Assembly (NCBI RefSeq): GCF_021531435.1
Contig: NZ_JAFBIS010000004.1
Span: 62,001-126,000 of the forward strand
Length of the DNA stretch: 64,000 nucleotides
Direction of reading: 5' to 3'
Source of the DNA: Oscillibacter valericigenes
Lineage (GTDB): Bacteria; Bacillota; Clostridia; Oscillospirales; Oscillospiraceae
The stretch's first letter is position 1, and every line of letters begins with the position of its first letter. Below, in pieces: positions 9,550-19,400 of this stretch. The translations under genes and the position numbers were made by a program. The notes under the pieces are model-generated. The model was not told the origin of the DNA. It saw only the letters and a list, made by a program, of their open reading frames with translations, and ran no database searches.

Positions 9550-9990
9550 ATGAGCCTGATCGATGAACTGAAAAAGCTGACCCATCCTTACGAGGACGAG
9601 GATGAAGAGTTCGAGGATTTTGAGGAGCCCGCCCGCAGCAGCCGGGACGCCTTTGAGGACCAGCGGGTGAAGGTGGAGGACCGCCGGAACAAGGTGGTCA
9701 ACATCCACGCCACCACCCAGCTGAAAGTGGTGCTGGTGAAGCCCGAACGGTTTGAAAATGCCTCCGAGATCGCCGACCACCTGAAGGACAAGCGGACCGT
9801 GGTGCTGAACCTGGAGTCCACCAACAAGGACATCGCCCGCCGTCTGGTGGATTTCCTGTCCGGCGTGGCCTATGCCGGCGAGGGAAAGATCAAGAAGATC
9901 GCTGCCAACACCTATATCATCACGCCCTACCATGTGGACATCGAGGGCGACCTGATCGACGAGCTGGAAAACAACGGTCTCTACTTCTAA
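9550..9990 (+). CDS. sepF: Cell division protein SepF
   Basis: 146 residues. The N-terminus (MSLIDELKKLTHPYEDEDEE) is an amphipathic membrane-binding segment followed by an acidic linker. The C-terminal SepF domain begins around residue 48 (NKVVNIHATTQLKVVLVKPE) and contains RTVVLNLESTNKDIARRLVDFLSG and KIKKIAANTYIITPY. SepF binds FtsZ and tethers it to the membrane in Gram-positive bacteria that use it with or instead of FtsA. AAGGAGGT lies upstream of ATG 9550. It is sandwiched between yggS and a DivIVA-like gene, the conserved ylm order, but ylmG and ylmH are absent here. Confidence 0.96.
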   Translation: MSLIDELKKLTHPYEDEDEEFEDFEEPARSSRDAFEDQRVKVEDRRNKVVNIHATTQLKVVLVKPERFENASEIADHLKDKRTVVLNLESTNKDIARRLVDFLSGVAYAGEGKIKKIAANTYIITPYHVDIEGDLIDELENNGLYF

Positions 9991-10022
9991 TATAGAAAAT
10001 ACATACGGGGGGTAACAGTGCT

Positions 10023-10712
10023 ATGCTGACACCGCAGGAAGTTTCCACCCATGCCTTTGCCAAGGCGGTCATGGGCGGCTATAATATGGCCATGGTCGAT
10101 GAGTTTCTGGACGAGCTGACCGATGACTATACGGCCCTTTATAAAGAGAACGCGGCGCTGAAAGCCAAGCTGAAGGTGCTGGTGGAAAAGGTGGAGGAGT
10201 ACCGTTCCACCGAGGACGCCATGCGGGCGACCCTGCTGACCGCCCAGAAGATGGCGGATTCCATCGTCCACGAGGCGGAGGCCAAGCGGGACGAGATCCT
10301 GGCCCAGGCGGAATCCGGCGCCCGGGAGAAGATCGAGGCCTACCGCCTGGAACTGGGCGAGGCGGAGGAGCGCCTGCGGCAGGGACAGATCGAGCTGTCC
10401 AGATTCATCGCCGCCAGCCGGGACATCTGCAATAAGGAGCTGAGCTTCCTGGAGCAGCTGCCCGAGCTGCCTGTGGCGGAGCCTGCCCCGGCGGCGAAGG
10501 CCGCTCCGGTGGAGGAGATCGAGGAGAAGGTCATGGCCGCCTTCAAGGAGCAGCCTGTGGAGGAGCCCGCCGCGGAGCCCGTTCAGGAGCCCGCCGTGCC
10601 GGAGGACCCGTATCCCGAGGGCGACCCCTTCGCCCGGACGGAGGATCTGGACGCCACCCGCCGCATCAATCTGGACGATTTGAAGTTTGGCCGGAATTAT
10701 ACCGGAGAATAA
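10023..10712 (+). CDS. DivIVA-domain protein
   Basis: 229 residues. The first about 40 residues (LTPQEVSTHAFAKAVMGGYN, then MAMVDEFLDEL) match the DivIVA lipid-binding N-terminus. A long coiled coil follows (about residues 40-135, Ala/Glu/Lys-rich), then a Pro/Glu/Ala-rich low-complexity segment and a C-terminal motif ending in INLDDLKFGRNYTGE. DivIVA/GpsB proteins mark curved membrane at poles and septa and recruit partners. It lies 32 nt after sepF and is closed by a strong terminator, so it ends the division operon. The tail may hold partner-binding motifs; that is inference. Confidence 0.92.
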   Translation: MLTPQEVSTHAFAKAVMGGYNMAMVDEFLDELTDDYTALYKENAALKAKLKVLVEKVEEYRSTEDAMRATLLTAQKMADSIVHEAEAKRDEILAQAESGAREKIEAYRLELGEAEERLRQGQIELSRFIAASRDICNKELSFLEQLPELPVAEPAPAAKAAPVEEIEEKVMAAFKEQPVEEPAAEPVQEPAVPEDPYPEGDPFARTEDLDATRRINLDDLKFGRNYTGE

Positions 10713-10714
10713 CC

Positions 10715-10744
10715 AAAAAGCGGCTCTTTCGAGCCGCTTTTTTC
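10715..10744 (+). terminator. Rho-independent terminator after the DivIVA-like gene
   Basis: An 8-bp stem (10719-10726 with 10731-10738, AGCGGCTC/GAGCCGCT), loop TTTC, preceded by A's and followed by a run of T's. It closes the yggS-sepF-divIVA unit 2 nt after the stop codon. Confidence 0.93.
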
Positions 10745-10758
10745 CTGGGAGGAGCACT

Positions 10759-11634
10759 ATGGACAAGCCCATCATTGCGTTTCTGTACGACTTTGACAAG
10801 ACCCTCTGCACAACGGATATGGAGGACTACGCCTTTATCCCCAGCCTGGGCATGACGCCTAAGGAATTCTGGGCGCTGGCCAACGGCTTCGGCCACGCTA
10901 ACCGGATGGACGGCATTCTGGCCTATATGTATACCATGATCCAGGAGTCGGAAAAGCGGCACCTGCCCTTTACCCGGGAGAGCCTGCGGGAGATGGGACG
11001 GGACATTGTGCTGTTTCCCGGCGTGGAGGGCTGGTTCCGCCGCATCAACGCCTTTGGTGAGGAACAGGGCGTCCAGGTGGAGCACTACGTCATTTCCTCC
11101 GGCCTGCGGGAGATCATCGAGGGTTCCGCCATCAGCGGCGAATTCAAGGAGATCTACGCCAGCGAGTTTTACTATGACGGGGAAGGACGGCCCGTGTGGC
11201 CCAAGCTGACGGTCAACTTCACTGCCAAGACCCAGTTCGTCTACCGCATCAACAAGGGCGTGCTGGACGTGTCCGATGACAAGACGCTGAACGACTCCAT
11301 GCCCGACGACAGCAAGCGGGTGCCTTTCACCAACATGATCTACATTGGCGACGGTCTTTCCGATGTGCCCTGCATGAAAATGATGCGGGCCTACGGCGGC
11401 CAGGCCATCGCCGTGTATCAGGCGGCCAACCGCCTGGGCGTGGAGGACCTGCTGGCCAAGGGCCGGGTGGACTTCATCTTCCCGGCGGATTACAGCGAGG
11501 GCACCGCCCTGGACCTGACGGCCAGGAACATCATTCGCAAGATGGCCATTGTGGACCAATTGGGGGATGAAAACAGCCGCCAGCTGCGGAATATCGGCGG
11601 CGATGTGCTGCCGGATCAGGTGGGACTATTCTGA
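10759..11634 (+). CDS. HAD-superfamily hydrolase
   Basis: 291 residues from ATG 10759, which has GGGAGGAG at 10747-10754. The frame is open upstream, but through the preceding terminator, so that extension is rejected. HAD motif I is FLYDFDKTLCTTDM (nucleophile Asp at the N-terminus), motif II is ISSGLREII, and motif IV is YIGDGLSDVPCMKMM. The cap region (residues about 20-110) is helical. Family members are mostly phosphatases; the substrate is unknown. It stands alone between two terminators, so it is probably monocistronic. Confidence 0.85.
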   Translation: MDKPIIAFLYDFDKTLCTTDMEDYAFIPSLGMTPKEFWALANGFGHANRMDGILAYMYTMIQESEKRHLPFTRESLREMGRDIVLFPGVEGWFRRINAFGEEQGVQVEHYVISSGLREIIEGSAISGEFKEIYASEFYYDGEGRPVWPKLTVNFTAKTQFVYRINKGVLDVSDDKTLNDSMPDDSKRVPFTNMIYIGDGLSDVPCMKMMRAYGGQAIAVYQAANRLGVEDLLAKGRVDFIFPADYSEGTALDLTARNIIRKMAIVDQLGDENSRQLRNIGGDVLPDQVGLF

Positions 11635-11640
11635 ATGGAA

Positions 11641-11669
11641 CTGCCGGGCAGCTGCCCGGCAGTTTGATT
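11641..11669 (+). terminator. Terminator after the HAD hydrolase gene
   Basis: A perfect 10-bp stem, 11641-11650 with 11653-11662 (CTGCCGGGCA/TGCCCGGCAG), folds over a very short loop. A T-rich stretch (TTTGATTTT) follows. It starts 6 nt after the stop codon. Confidence 0.8.
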
Positions 11670-11686
11670 TTGATGACACAAGTTTC

Positions 11687-11715
11687 TTTACAATTCGTAG
11701 CATTTCTGCTAAACT
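11687..11715 (+). promoter_or_regulatory. SigA-type promoter for the XRE regulator
   Basis: TTTACA at 11687-11692, a 17-nt spacer and TAAACT at 11710-11715. It lies just after the upstream terminator and about 40 nt before the ATG at 11756. Confidence 0.6.
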
Positions 11716-11755
11716 ATACCCTGCGTATTTAAAAAGAGGGAAAGGAACGAGGAAA

Positions 11756-12439
11756 ATGGCTTCCACATCTGAATTTTCACGCACGCTGTCCCTGCTGCGG
11801 AAGGAGCGGGGCGTTTCCCAGCGGACCGCCGCCGGGGATCTGGGTATTTCCCAGGCGCTGCTGAGCCACTACGAAAACGGCGTCCGGGAGCCGGGCCTCG
11901 GCTTCGTGGTAAAGGCCTGCGACTATTACAACGTGTCCGCCGATTTTATTCTGGGCCGCACCCTGTCCCGGGAGGGCAGCATGCTGACCTCCGAGGAGGT
12001 ATTGAACGCCGCCGAGCCGGGGAACATTCTCCAGGGCAGCGTGCTGGCGACCCTCCAGAGCAAGCTGCTGTCCGGCGCCATGGGCGTGCTGTTCGGGCTG
12101 CTGGGCAAGCTGGGAGATAAGCGGGCCATCAACGCCGCCGCCGACTACCTGGGCGGCGCGGTGTACCAGCTGTACCGCCACCTGTACCGCTCCGCCGGGG
12201 CCAATGAGAACTATTTTGCCCTGGACAGCGATGACTGCGCCATGGATGTGTCCGAAGCGGACCGGAAGCTGGCGGAGCTGCGCTATGTCCATGCCCTGCG
12301 GGACCAGGCGGAGCAGAAGGCGGAGTTCCCCGACCTGTCGCACGACGCCCTTGCCGCCGCCTATCCCGGCCGCTGCCAGAGCATGACCCAGGTTTTGAGT
12401 ACCGCCGACGCCAGAATGAACGGTCTGGCGGAGCAGTGA
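11756..12439 (+). CDS. XRE-family transcriptional regulator
   Basis: 227 residues from ATG 11756, preceded by AAAGGAACGAGG. The frame is open further upstream but overlaps the hydrolase gene and its terminator. Residues about 8-62 form a Cro/C1-type helix-turn-helix (LRKERGVSQRTAAGDLGISQ and LLSHYENGVREPGLGFVVKA). The remaining about 160 residues contain hydrophobic helices and an acidic tail with no family I can name. It has its own promoter and may autoregulate. lepA starts 27 nt downstream without an intervening terminator, so the two may be co-transcribed. Confidence 0.87.
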   Translation: MASTSEFSRTLSLLRKERGVSQRTAAGDLGISQALLSHYENGVREPGLGFVVKACDYYNVSADFILGRTLSREGSMLTSEEVLNAAEPGNILQGSVLATLQSKLLSGAMGVLFGLLGKLGDKRAINAAADYLGGAVYQLYRHLYRSAGANENYFALDSDDCAMDVSEADRKLAELRYVHALRDQAEQKAEFPDLSHDALAAAYPGRCQSMTQVLSTADARMNGLAEQ

Positions 12440-12466
12440 GGACTTGTTTGCGGAGGTTATTGATCT

Positions 12467-14272
12467 ATGACAAAGCAAGCCAATATTCGTAATTTCAGTA
12501 TTATCGCCCATATTGACCACGGCAAATCCACGCTGGCGGACCGGCTGCTGGAGAAGTGCGAGGCGGTCTCCCAGCGGCAGATGGAGAGCCAGCTACTGGA
12601 CAACATGGACCTGGAGCGGGAGCGTGGTATCACCATCAAGGCCCGGGCGGTCCGGCTGAACTACAAGGCCCAGGATGGGCAGGTCTACGAGCTGAACCTC
12701 ATCGACACCCCGGGCCATGTGGACTTCAACTATGAGGTCTCCCGGTCTCTGGCGGCCTGCGAGGGCGCGGTGCTGGTGGTGGACGCCACCCAGGGCGTGG
12801 AGGCCCAGACATTGGCCAACACCTACCTCGCCATGGAGCACGACCTGGAGATTTTACCGGTGTTCAACAAGATCGACCTGCCCGCCGCCAACCCGGAGAA
12901 GGCCAAGCATGAGGTGGAGGACATCATCGGCCTGCCCGCCATGGACGCGCCGGAGATCTCCGCCAAAATGGGCATCAACATCGACGCCGTGCTGGAGGAC
13001 ATCGTACAGAACGTGCCCGCCCCCACCGGCGATGTGAACGCGCCCCTCAAGGCCCTGATCTTCGACAGCCAGTATGACAGCTACCGGGGCGTCATCGTCT
13101 ACATGCGGCTGATGGAGGGCTCCATCCGCACCGGACAGACGGTAAAGCTGATGGCTACCGGCGCCGCGTACCAGGTGGTGGAGTGCGGCCACCTGCTGCC
13201 TCTGGGCCTGGAGCCCTGCGATGCGCTGGAGGCCGGCGAGGTGGGCTATTTCACCGCCTCCATCAAGAACGTGCAGGACACCCGGGTGGGCGATACCGTC
13301 ACCGACGCCGCCAATCCCACCGCCGAGGCTCTGCCGGGTTACCGTCCCGTGCAGCCCATGGTCTACTGCGGCATCTACACCGAGGACGGCAGCAAGTATC
13401 CCGACCTGCGGGACGCTTTGGAGAAGCTGCGGCTGAACGACGCGTCTTTGAGCTTCGAGCCGGAGAGCTCCGTAGCCCTGGGCTTTGGCTTCCGCTGCGG
13501 CTTTTTGGGAATGCTCCACATGGAGGTCATCCAGGAGCGGCTGGAGCGGGAGTTTGACCTGGACCTTGTGACCACCCTGCCCTCCGTCATCTACAATGTC
13601 TACAAGACCGACGGCACCCTGGTCCGGGTGGACAACCCCCACAACTACCCCGACCCCGCGTCCATCGAGCACGCCGAGGAGCCCTACGTCAAGGTGTCCA
13701 TCATCACGCCCAACGAGTACGTGGGCAACATCATGCCCCTGTGCCAGACCCGCCGGGGCGAGTTCAAGGATATGCAGTATCTGGACACGAATCTTGTGGA
13801 GCTCCACTACCAGATGCCCCTGAACGAGATCATCTACGACTTCTTTGATACCCTGAAGGCCAATACCAAGGGCTACGCCTCCCTGGACTATGAGCTGTCC
13901 GACTACCGGCCCAGCGAGCTGGTAAAGGTGGACCTCCTCTTAAACGGCGACAAGGTGGACGCCCTGAGCTTTATCGCCCACAAGGACAAGGCCTATCCCC
14001 GGGCGCGGAAGCTATGTGAGAAGCTGAAGGAGAACGTGCCCCGCCAGCTGTTCGAGGTACCCATCCAGGCGGCCATCGGCGGCCGGATCATTGCCCGGGA
14101 GACCATCAAGGCCATGCGCAAGGATGTGCTGGCCAAGTGCTACGGCGGCGATGTCACCCGGAAGAAAAAGCTGCTGGAAAAGCAGAAAGAGGGCAAAAAG
14201 AAAATGCGGTCCCTGGGCACGGTACAGGTGCCGACAGAGGCGTTTTTGGCGGTCCTCAAGCTGGACGAGTGA
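12467..14272 (+). CDS. lepA: Elongation factor 4 (LepA) GTPase
   Basis: 601 residues, the usual LepA length. G1 is [16 protein letters not shown], switch II is [12 protein letters not shown], and G4 is [11 protein letters not shown]-like domains II, III and V follow, then the LepA-specific C-terminal domain with [32 protein letters not shown] and [20 protein letters not shown]. LepA acts on the ribosome during initiation and back-translocation. ATG 12467 has GGAGGT upstream. In many bacteria hemN follows; here the gene is closed by a terminator and met by a convergent gene. Confidence 0.97.
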   Translation: MTKQANIRNFSIIAHIDHGKSTLADRLLEKCEAVSQRQMESQLLDNMDLERERGITIKARAVRLNYKAQDGQVYELNLIDTPGHVDFNYEVSRSLAACEGAVLVVDATQGVEAQTLANTYLAMEHDLEILPVFNKIDLPAANPEKAKHEVEDIIGLPAMDAPEISAKMGINIDAVLEDIVQNVPAPTGDVNAPLKALIFDSQYDSYRGVIVYMRLMEGSIRTGQTVKLMATGAAYQVVECGHLLPLGLEPCDALEAGEVGYFTASIKNVQDTRVGDTVTDAANPTAEALPGYRPVQPMVYCGIYTEDGSKYPDLRDALEKLRLNDASLSFEPESSVALGFGFRCGFLGMLHMEVIQERLEREFDLDLVTTLPSVIYNVYKTDGTLVRVDNPHNYPDPASIEHAEEPYVKVSIITPNEYVGNIMPLCQTRRGEFKDMQYLDTNLVELHYQMPLNEIIYDFFDTLKANTKGYASLDYELSDYRPSELVKVDLLLNGDKVDALSFIAHKDKAYPRARKLCEKLKENVPRQLFEVPIQAAIGGRIIARETIKAMRKDVLAKCYGGDVTRKKKLLEKQKEGKKKMRSLGTVQVPTEAFLAVLKLDE

Positions 14273-14290
14273 GTTTCCCGGAAAATATGG

Positions 14291-14331
14291 AAAAAGCGCA
14301 GGTCCCCGATTTCGGGGGCCTGCGCTTTTGG
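14291..14331. terminator. Bidirectional terminator between lepA and the small membrane gene
   Basis: An inverted repeat of about 14 bp centred near 14311 (AAAAAGCGCAGGTCCCC pairing with GGGGGCCTGCGCTTTT). A's lie on the left arm and T's on the right, so it can serve lepA on the plus strand and the convergent gene at 14343-14555. Confidence 0.9.
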
Positions 14332-14342
14332 TGCGCGGGGAT

Positions 14343-14555
14343 TTAACCCAGCTTTTCCAGCTCGGTCAGCGTATGGGTGCAGTAGCCGGAAGCGCCGATG
14401 AAGGTCAGGACCGTCAGCGCGCCGCTGAGATAGTACAGCGTGGTGCCCTTGACGGCGCTGAGGCCCTCCAGCATGGCGCCCACCATGATGACCAGCAGCA
14501 GACCGACAACGGCCCAGGCGCGGTGAATGATCTTTTTCTCCTTTTTCGTATCCAT
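14343..14555 (-). CDS. Small two-helix membrane protein, unknown function
   Basis: 70 residues from the ATG at 14555, preceded on the minus strand by AAGGAGGT with ideal spacing; an upstream in-frame extension lacks an RBS. The N-terminus is charged (MDTKKEKKIIHRAW). Two hydrophobic segments of about 20 residues follow (AVVGLLLVIMVGAMLEGL and LYYLSGALTVLTFIGASGYC), then a short Glu/Leu tail. I do not recognise a family. It converges on lepA across a shared terminator, and its upstream region faces the Lrp gene. Confidence 0.65.
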   Translation of the reverse strand: MDTKKEKKIIHRAWAVVGLLLVIMVGAMLEGLSAVKGTTLYYLSGALTVLTFIGASGYCTHTLTELEKLG

Positions 14556-14650
14556 CGTGAATACCTCCTTGTTTTTTCTTAACATGATGCAGTATATCAT
14601 CGATATACACAAAATTACATGCCTTAAATAAGGAGTTTTGCCCAAATAAC

Positions 14651-14679
14651 TTGACGCTTTCAAGGAAATTCGCTAGAAT
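14651..14679 (+). promoter_or_regulatory. SigA-type promoter for the Lrp-family gene
   Basis: TTGACG at 14651-14656, a 17-nt spacer, and TAGAAT at 14674-14679, about 40 nt upstream of ATG 14719. It sits in the divergent interval shared with the small membrane gene. Confidence 0.7.
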
Positions 14680-14718
14680 ACATTCCGAATTTTAAGAACA
14701 CTTCAAGGGGGCATCCAT

Positions 14719-15156
14719 ATGGATACAACAGACCGCCGCATCCTGCGCGTGCTGCAGCAGGACGCACGGATCACCATGACGGCGCTGGCCGAGCAGATCT
14801 CCATGAGCGTACCGGCCGCGGCGGAACGGGTACACCGGCTGGAGGAGCAGCAGATCATCCGGGGCTACCACGCGGACATCAACGCCGCGGCTGCGGGGTA
14901 TGAGATCGAGGCCGTGGTGCTGGCGACCGCCCATGCCGGCGCGGAGGAAAGCCTCTACCGGCTGATCGAGGACAGGCCGGAAGTGATGGCCGCCTGGGAC
15001 CTGGCGGGGCGCACCGGCTTGCTGCTGCGGGTCATTTGTAAGGATATGGCATCCTTTGAAGCGCTGGTGGAGTCCTTTCAGCAGGCTGCCACGACAGAAT
15101 CCTACTTTTGCCTGCACCAGCGCAAGGACACGCAGTTTCCGGTGGAGGATCTTTGA
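14719..15156 (+). CDS. Lrp/AsnC-family transcriptional regulator
   Basis: 145 residues, typical Lrp size. The N-terminal winged helix-turn-helix starts at DTTDRRILRVLQQDARITMT and includes LAEQISMSVPAAAERVHRL. The C-terminal RAM (ligand-binding beta-alpha) domain covers about residues 65-140. Lrp proteins form octamers and sense amino acids, most often leucine, alanine or lysine; the effector here is unknown. It has its own promoter and terminator. The next genes make carbamoyl phosphate and a lysine/cell-wall precursor, and leu/ilv genes lie further on, but a regulatory link is speculation. Confidence 0.9.
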   Translation: MDTTDRRILRVLQQDARITMTALAEQISMSVPAAAERVHRLEEQQIIRGYHADINAAAAGYEIEAVVLATAHAGAEESLYRLIEDRPEVMAAWDLAGRTGLLLRVICKDMASFEALVESFQQAATTESYFCLHQRKDTQFPVEDL

Positions 15157-15194
15157 AAAAACAGGGCGGCGCACCGAGCCGCCCTGTTTTTTTG
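15155..15194 (+). terminator. Terminator after the Lrp-family gene
   Basis: A 10-bp stem (15161-15170 with 15178-15187, ACAGGGCGGC/GCCGCCCTGT) and 7-nt loop, flanked by A6 and T7. Confidence 0.93.
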
Positions 15195-15309
15195 CCCTGC
15201 TGCGGGTCAAATGGCCCATATGGGGGCGGATAGGTCCACCTTTGCGAAAATGCACAAAAAGTAATACCTTTCCCGCGAGAAAGTCTACTTCCCGGCAGGC
15301 GGAGAATCA

Positions 15310-15338
15310 TTGACGGCGGGCGGAAAAACTTGCATAAT
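15310..15338 (+). promoter_or_regulatory. SigA-type promoter for carA-carB/dapF
   Basis: TTGACG at 15310-15315, a 17-nt spacer and CATAAT at 15333-15338, 50 nt upstream of the carA ATG. The leader is too short for a PyrR attenuator, and none is seen. Confidence 0.7.
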
Positions 15339-15387
15339 GACATAGAAATAAAAAATGGGAAATTTCGGGCAAAAGCAGGAGGAAAGT

Positions 15388-16452
15388 ATGAAAAAGGGCT
15401 ATTTAGTGCTCCAGGACGGCCAGGTTTTTGAGGGCGTCCGCTTCGGCGCAGACACCGCCGCCGTGGGCGAGCTAGTGTTCACCACCGGCATGTGCGGCTA
15501 CATCGAGACCCTGACCGACCCCAGCTACGCGGGACAGATCGTCATGCAGACCTATCCCCTCATCGGCAACTACGGCATCATCCGGGAGGATTTCGAGGGC
15601 GCCTGCTGCGTGAAGGGCTATGTGGTCCGGGAGTGGTGCGAGGCGCCGTCCAACTTCCGCACCGACTGCGACCTGGACACCTATCTGAAAGAGCAGGGCG
15701 TGCCGGGGCTGTACGGCGTGGACACCCGCCAGCTCACCCGCATCATCCGGGAGCACGGCGTGATGAACGCGACGATTTGCGACGCAGTGCCCGCCGACCT
15801 GACGCCGGTGGAGACCTACGCCGTCACCGGCGTGGTGGAGGCCGTCACCTGCCGGGAGCCTGCTGTTTACCCGGCGGAGGGGGAGGAGAGATTCAAGGTC
15901 TCCCTTCTGGACTACGGCGCCAAGCGCAACATCGTCCGGGAGCTCCGGAAGCGGGGCTGCACCGTCACCGTCCTGCCTGCCACGACTTCCGCTGAGGAGA
16001 TTCTGGAGGGGCACCCCGACGGCGTGATGCTGTCCAACGGCCCCGGTGACCCGGCGGAGAACATCTACCAGATCGAACAGATCAAAAAGCTGCTGGGGAA
16101 GGTCCCCATGTTCGGCATCTGCCTGGGCCACCAGCTGACGGCCCTAGCGGTAGGCGGAAAGACCTACAAGCTGAAATACGGTCACCGGGGCGTCAACCAG
16201 CCTGTCCGGGATATGAACGGCGTCCGCACCTATATCACCAGCCAGAACCACGGCTACGCCGTGGATTCCGACACGGTGAAGGTGGGTAAAATCAGCTTTG
16301 CCAACGCCAACGACGGCACCTGCGAGGGCATCGATTACCCCGATTTGAAAGCCTTTACCGTGCAGTTCCACCCGGAAGCCTGCACCGGCCCGAAAGATAC
16401 GTCCTTCCTGTTTGACCGCTTTGTGGAACTGATGAAAGGTGGTGACCGGTAA
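15388..16452 (+). CDS. carA: Carbamoyl-phosphate synthase small (glutaminase) subunit
   Basis: 354 residues from ATG 15388, which has CAGGAGG at 15376-15382; a longer in-frame start at 15355 lacks an RBS. CarA hydrolyses glutamine and channels ammonia to CarB for carbamoyl phosphate, the precursor of pyrimidines and arginine. The N-terminal domain begins GYLVLQDGQVFEGVRFG. The class I glutamine amidotransferase domain contains the nucleophile Cys in MFGICLGHQ, GHRGVNQPV, and the His-Glu pair in QFHPEACTGP. Its TAA overlaps the carB ATG by one base, so translation is coupled. Confidence 0.97.
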   Translation: MKKGYLVLQDGQVFEGVRFGADTAAVGELVFTTGMCGYIETLTDPSYAGQIVMQTYPLIGNYGIIREDFEGACCVKGYVVREWCEAPSNFRTDCDLDTYLKEQGVPGLYGVDTRQLTRIIREHGVMNATICDAVPADLTPVETYAVTGVVEAVTCREPAVYPAEGEERFKVSLLDYGAKRNIVRELRKRGCTVTVLPATTSAEEILEGHPDGVMLSNGPGDPAENIYQIEQIKKLLGKVPMFGICLGHQLTALAVGGKTYKLKYGHRGVNQPVRDMNGVRTYITSQNHGYAVDSDTVKVGKISFANANDGTCEGIDYPDLKAFTVQFHPEACTGPKDTSFLFDRFVELMKGGDR

Positions 16453-19400
16453 TGCCCCTCGATACTTCCATCAAGAAAGTCCTGGTCATCGGCTCCGGCC
16501 CCATTGTCATCGGCCAGGCCGCCGAGTTCGACTACGCCGGCGCCCAGGCCTGCCGCATTCTGAAAGAGGCCGGGGTCAACGTGGTGCTGTGCAACTCCAA
16601 CCCCGCCACCATTATGACCGACCAGGCCATGGCGGACGAGATCTACCTGGAGCCCCTGACCACCGAGACCATCAAGCGCATCATTCTCAAGGAGCGGCCC
16701 GATTCCATCCTGGCGGGACTGGGCGGCCAGACCGGATTGACCCTGGCGATGCAGCTGGACAAGGAGGGCTTCCTCCAGGAACAGGGCGTCCGGCTGCTGG
16801 GCACCGACGCGAAGGTCATCTCCCGGGCCGAGGACCGGGAACTCTTTAAGGAAGCCATGGCGGAGATCGGCCAGCCGGTCATCGCCTCCGACATTGCCGA
16901 GACCGTGGAGGACGCCCTGGCGGTGGCCGACCGCATCGGCTACCCCGTCATCGTCCGGCCCGCCTTTACCCTGGGCGGCGCGGGCGGCGGCGCGGCAAAC
17001 AACGCGAAAGAGCTGCGCATCATCGCCCAGACGGGCCTGGATGCCTCTCCCATCACCCAGGTGCTCATCGAAAAGGCCATTTTCGGCTGGAAGGAAATTG
17101 AGTTTGAGACCATGCGGGACGGCGTGGGCAACGTCATCGCCGTTTGCTCCATGGAGAACCTGGACCCCGTGGGCGTCCACACCGGCGACTCCATCGTGGT
17201 AGCCCCCACCCAGACTCTGGCGGACAAGGAGTTCCAGATGCTCCGCAAGGCGTCTCTGGACATCATCACCCACCTTGGTATCGTGGGCGGCTGCAACGTG
17301 CAGCTGGCATTGAACCCCGACAGCTTTGAGTACGCGGTCATCGAGGTCAACCCCCGTGTCAGCCGCTCCTCCGCCCTGGCCTCCAAAGCCACCGGCTATC
17401 CCATCGCCAAAATCACCACCAAAATCGCCCTGGGCTACACCCTGGACGAGATCAAAAACGACATCACCGGCAAGACCTGCGCCTGCTTCGAGCCCACCCT
17501 GGACTACATCGTGGTGAAGATGCCCAAGTGGCCCTTCGACAAGTTTGCCGACGCTTCCCGCAAGCTGGGCACCCAGATGAAGGCCACCGGCGAGGTCATG
17601 TCCATCGCCCCCAGCTTCGAGATGGCGCTGATGAAGGCCGTCCGGGGCGCCGAGGTGGGCCTGGACACTCTGAACCGCAAGGTGGACCCCGAGGACACCG
17701 CTCCTATCTGGGAACGGCTCCGCCGGGTGGACGACCACCGCATTTTCACGGTGTTCGAGGCGCTGAAGTCCGGCATTTCCATCGAGGAAATTTTCAGCAT
17801 CACCAAAATCGACCGCTGGTTCCTGGCGAAGCTCAAGAAGATGGCGGAGTTCGAGCTGGCGCTGGAGAAGGACGGCCTCACCGCCGAGCACTACGAGACG
17901 GGAAAGAAGCTGGGCTATCCCGACAGCGCCCTGCTGCGGCTCTCCGGGGCGGAAGCGCTGCCCTGCGAGAGCAAGACCGCCGTCTACAAGATGGTGGATA
18001 CCTGCGGCGCCGAGTTTGACGCCGAGACCCCCTATTTCTACTCCTCCTTTGACCAGTTCTGCGAGTCCCGTACCTTCCCCCGCAGCGGCAAGCCCGTCAT
18101 CATGGTCCTCGGCTCCGGCCCCATCCGCATCGGCCAGGGCATTGAGTTCGACTACTCCTCCGTCCACTGCGTCTGGACGCTGAAAGAGCTGGGCTACGAG
18201 GTGGTCATTGTCAACAACAATCCGGAAACCGTCTCCACCGACTACGACACCGCCGACCGGCTGTATTTCGAGCCCCTGTACCCCGAGGACGTTATGCACA
18301 TCATCGAGGTGGAGAAGCCTGTGGGCGTGGTGGTGGCCTTCGGCGGCCAGACGGCCATCAAGCTGACGAAATTCCTGGACGACCACGGCATCCGCATCAT
18401 GGGCACCTCCGCCGAGTCTATCGACATGGCCGAGGACCGGGAGCGGTTCGACGAGCTGCTGGAGCGGTTCTCCATCAAGCGCCCCCGCGGCATGGGCATC
18501 ACCGGCATGCAGGGGGCGCTGGACGCCGCCCATGAGCTGGGCTATCCCGTGCTGCTGCGGCCCAGCTACGTCATCGGCGGACAGAACATGGTCATCGCCC
18601 ACAACGACGAGGACGTGCGGACCTATATGGAGGTCATCCTCTCCGGGAAAATCGAAAATCCCGTGCTGGTGGACCAGTACCTGATGGGCAAGGAGCTGGA
18701 GGTGGACGTCATCTCCGACGGCAAGGATGTCCTCATCCCCGGCGTCATGCAGCACATCGAGCGCACCGGCGTCCACTCCGGCGACTCTATCGCGGTCTAT
18801 CCGCCCTACTCTATCGGCGACAAGATGCTGCGGACCATTATTGACTGCTCCGAGAAGCTGGCCCTGAGCCTGGGTACCAAGGGACTTATCAATATCCAGT
18901 ATCTGATTTACCAGAACGACCTGTACGTCATCGAGGTCAATCCCCGGGCCAGCCGGACTGTGCCCTACATCTCCAAGGTGACGGGCGTGCCTATGGTGGA
19001 CCTGGCGACGAGGGTCATGGTGGGCCAGCCGCTGGCCTCCCTGGGCTACGGCACCGGGCTCTACAAGCAGCCGCCCTATGTGGCCGTCAAGGTGCCTGTG
19101 TTCTCCTTCGAGAAGATCACCGACGCCAACGCCGCCCTGTCCCCTGAGATGAAGTCCACCGGCGAGGTGCTGGGCCTGGGCAAGGATATGCAGGAGGCGC
19201 TGTTCAAGGGCCTGGTCTCCGCCGGGTACAAGGTGGAGAAGAGCGAGCACGCCGGCGTGCTCATCTCCGTCAACCGCCGGGACCAGCCGGAGATCGTCAA
19301 CATCGCCCGGAAGCTGGACGAGATGGGCTTTAAGCTGTACGCCACGGAGCGCACCGCCCAGGAAATTTCCCGCCTCGGCACCGATGTGGAGGTTGTGGGC

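Noticed and set aside
15194-15387. A PyrR-binding attenuator or other riboswitch before carA
   Set aside because: The promoter lies 50 nt before the ATG; no anti-antiterminator structure or terminator fits in the leader.
16335-19250. A 971-codon open frame on the minus strand opposite carB
   Set aside because: It is the reverse complement of a strongly GC3-biased real gene; its product is rich in His/Gln/Gly/Leu without any domain, and no RBS precedes it.
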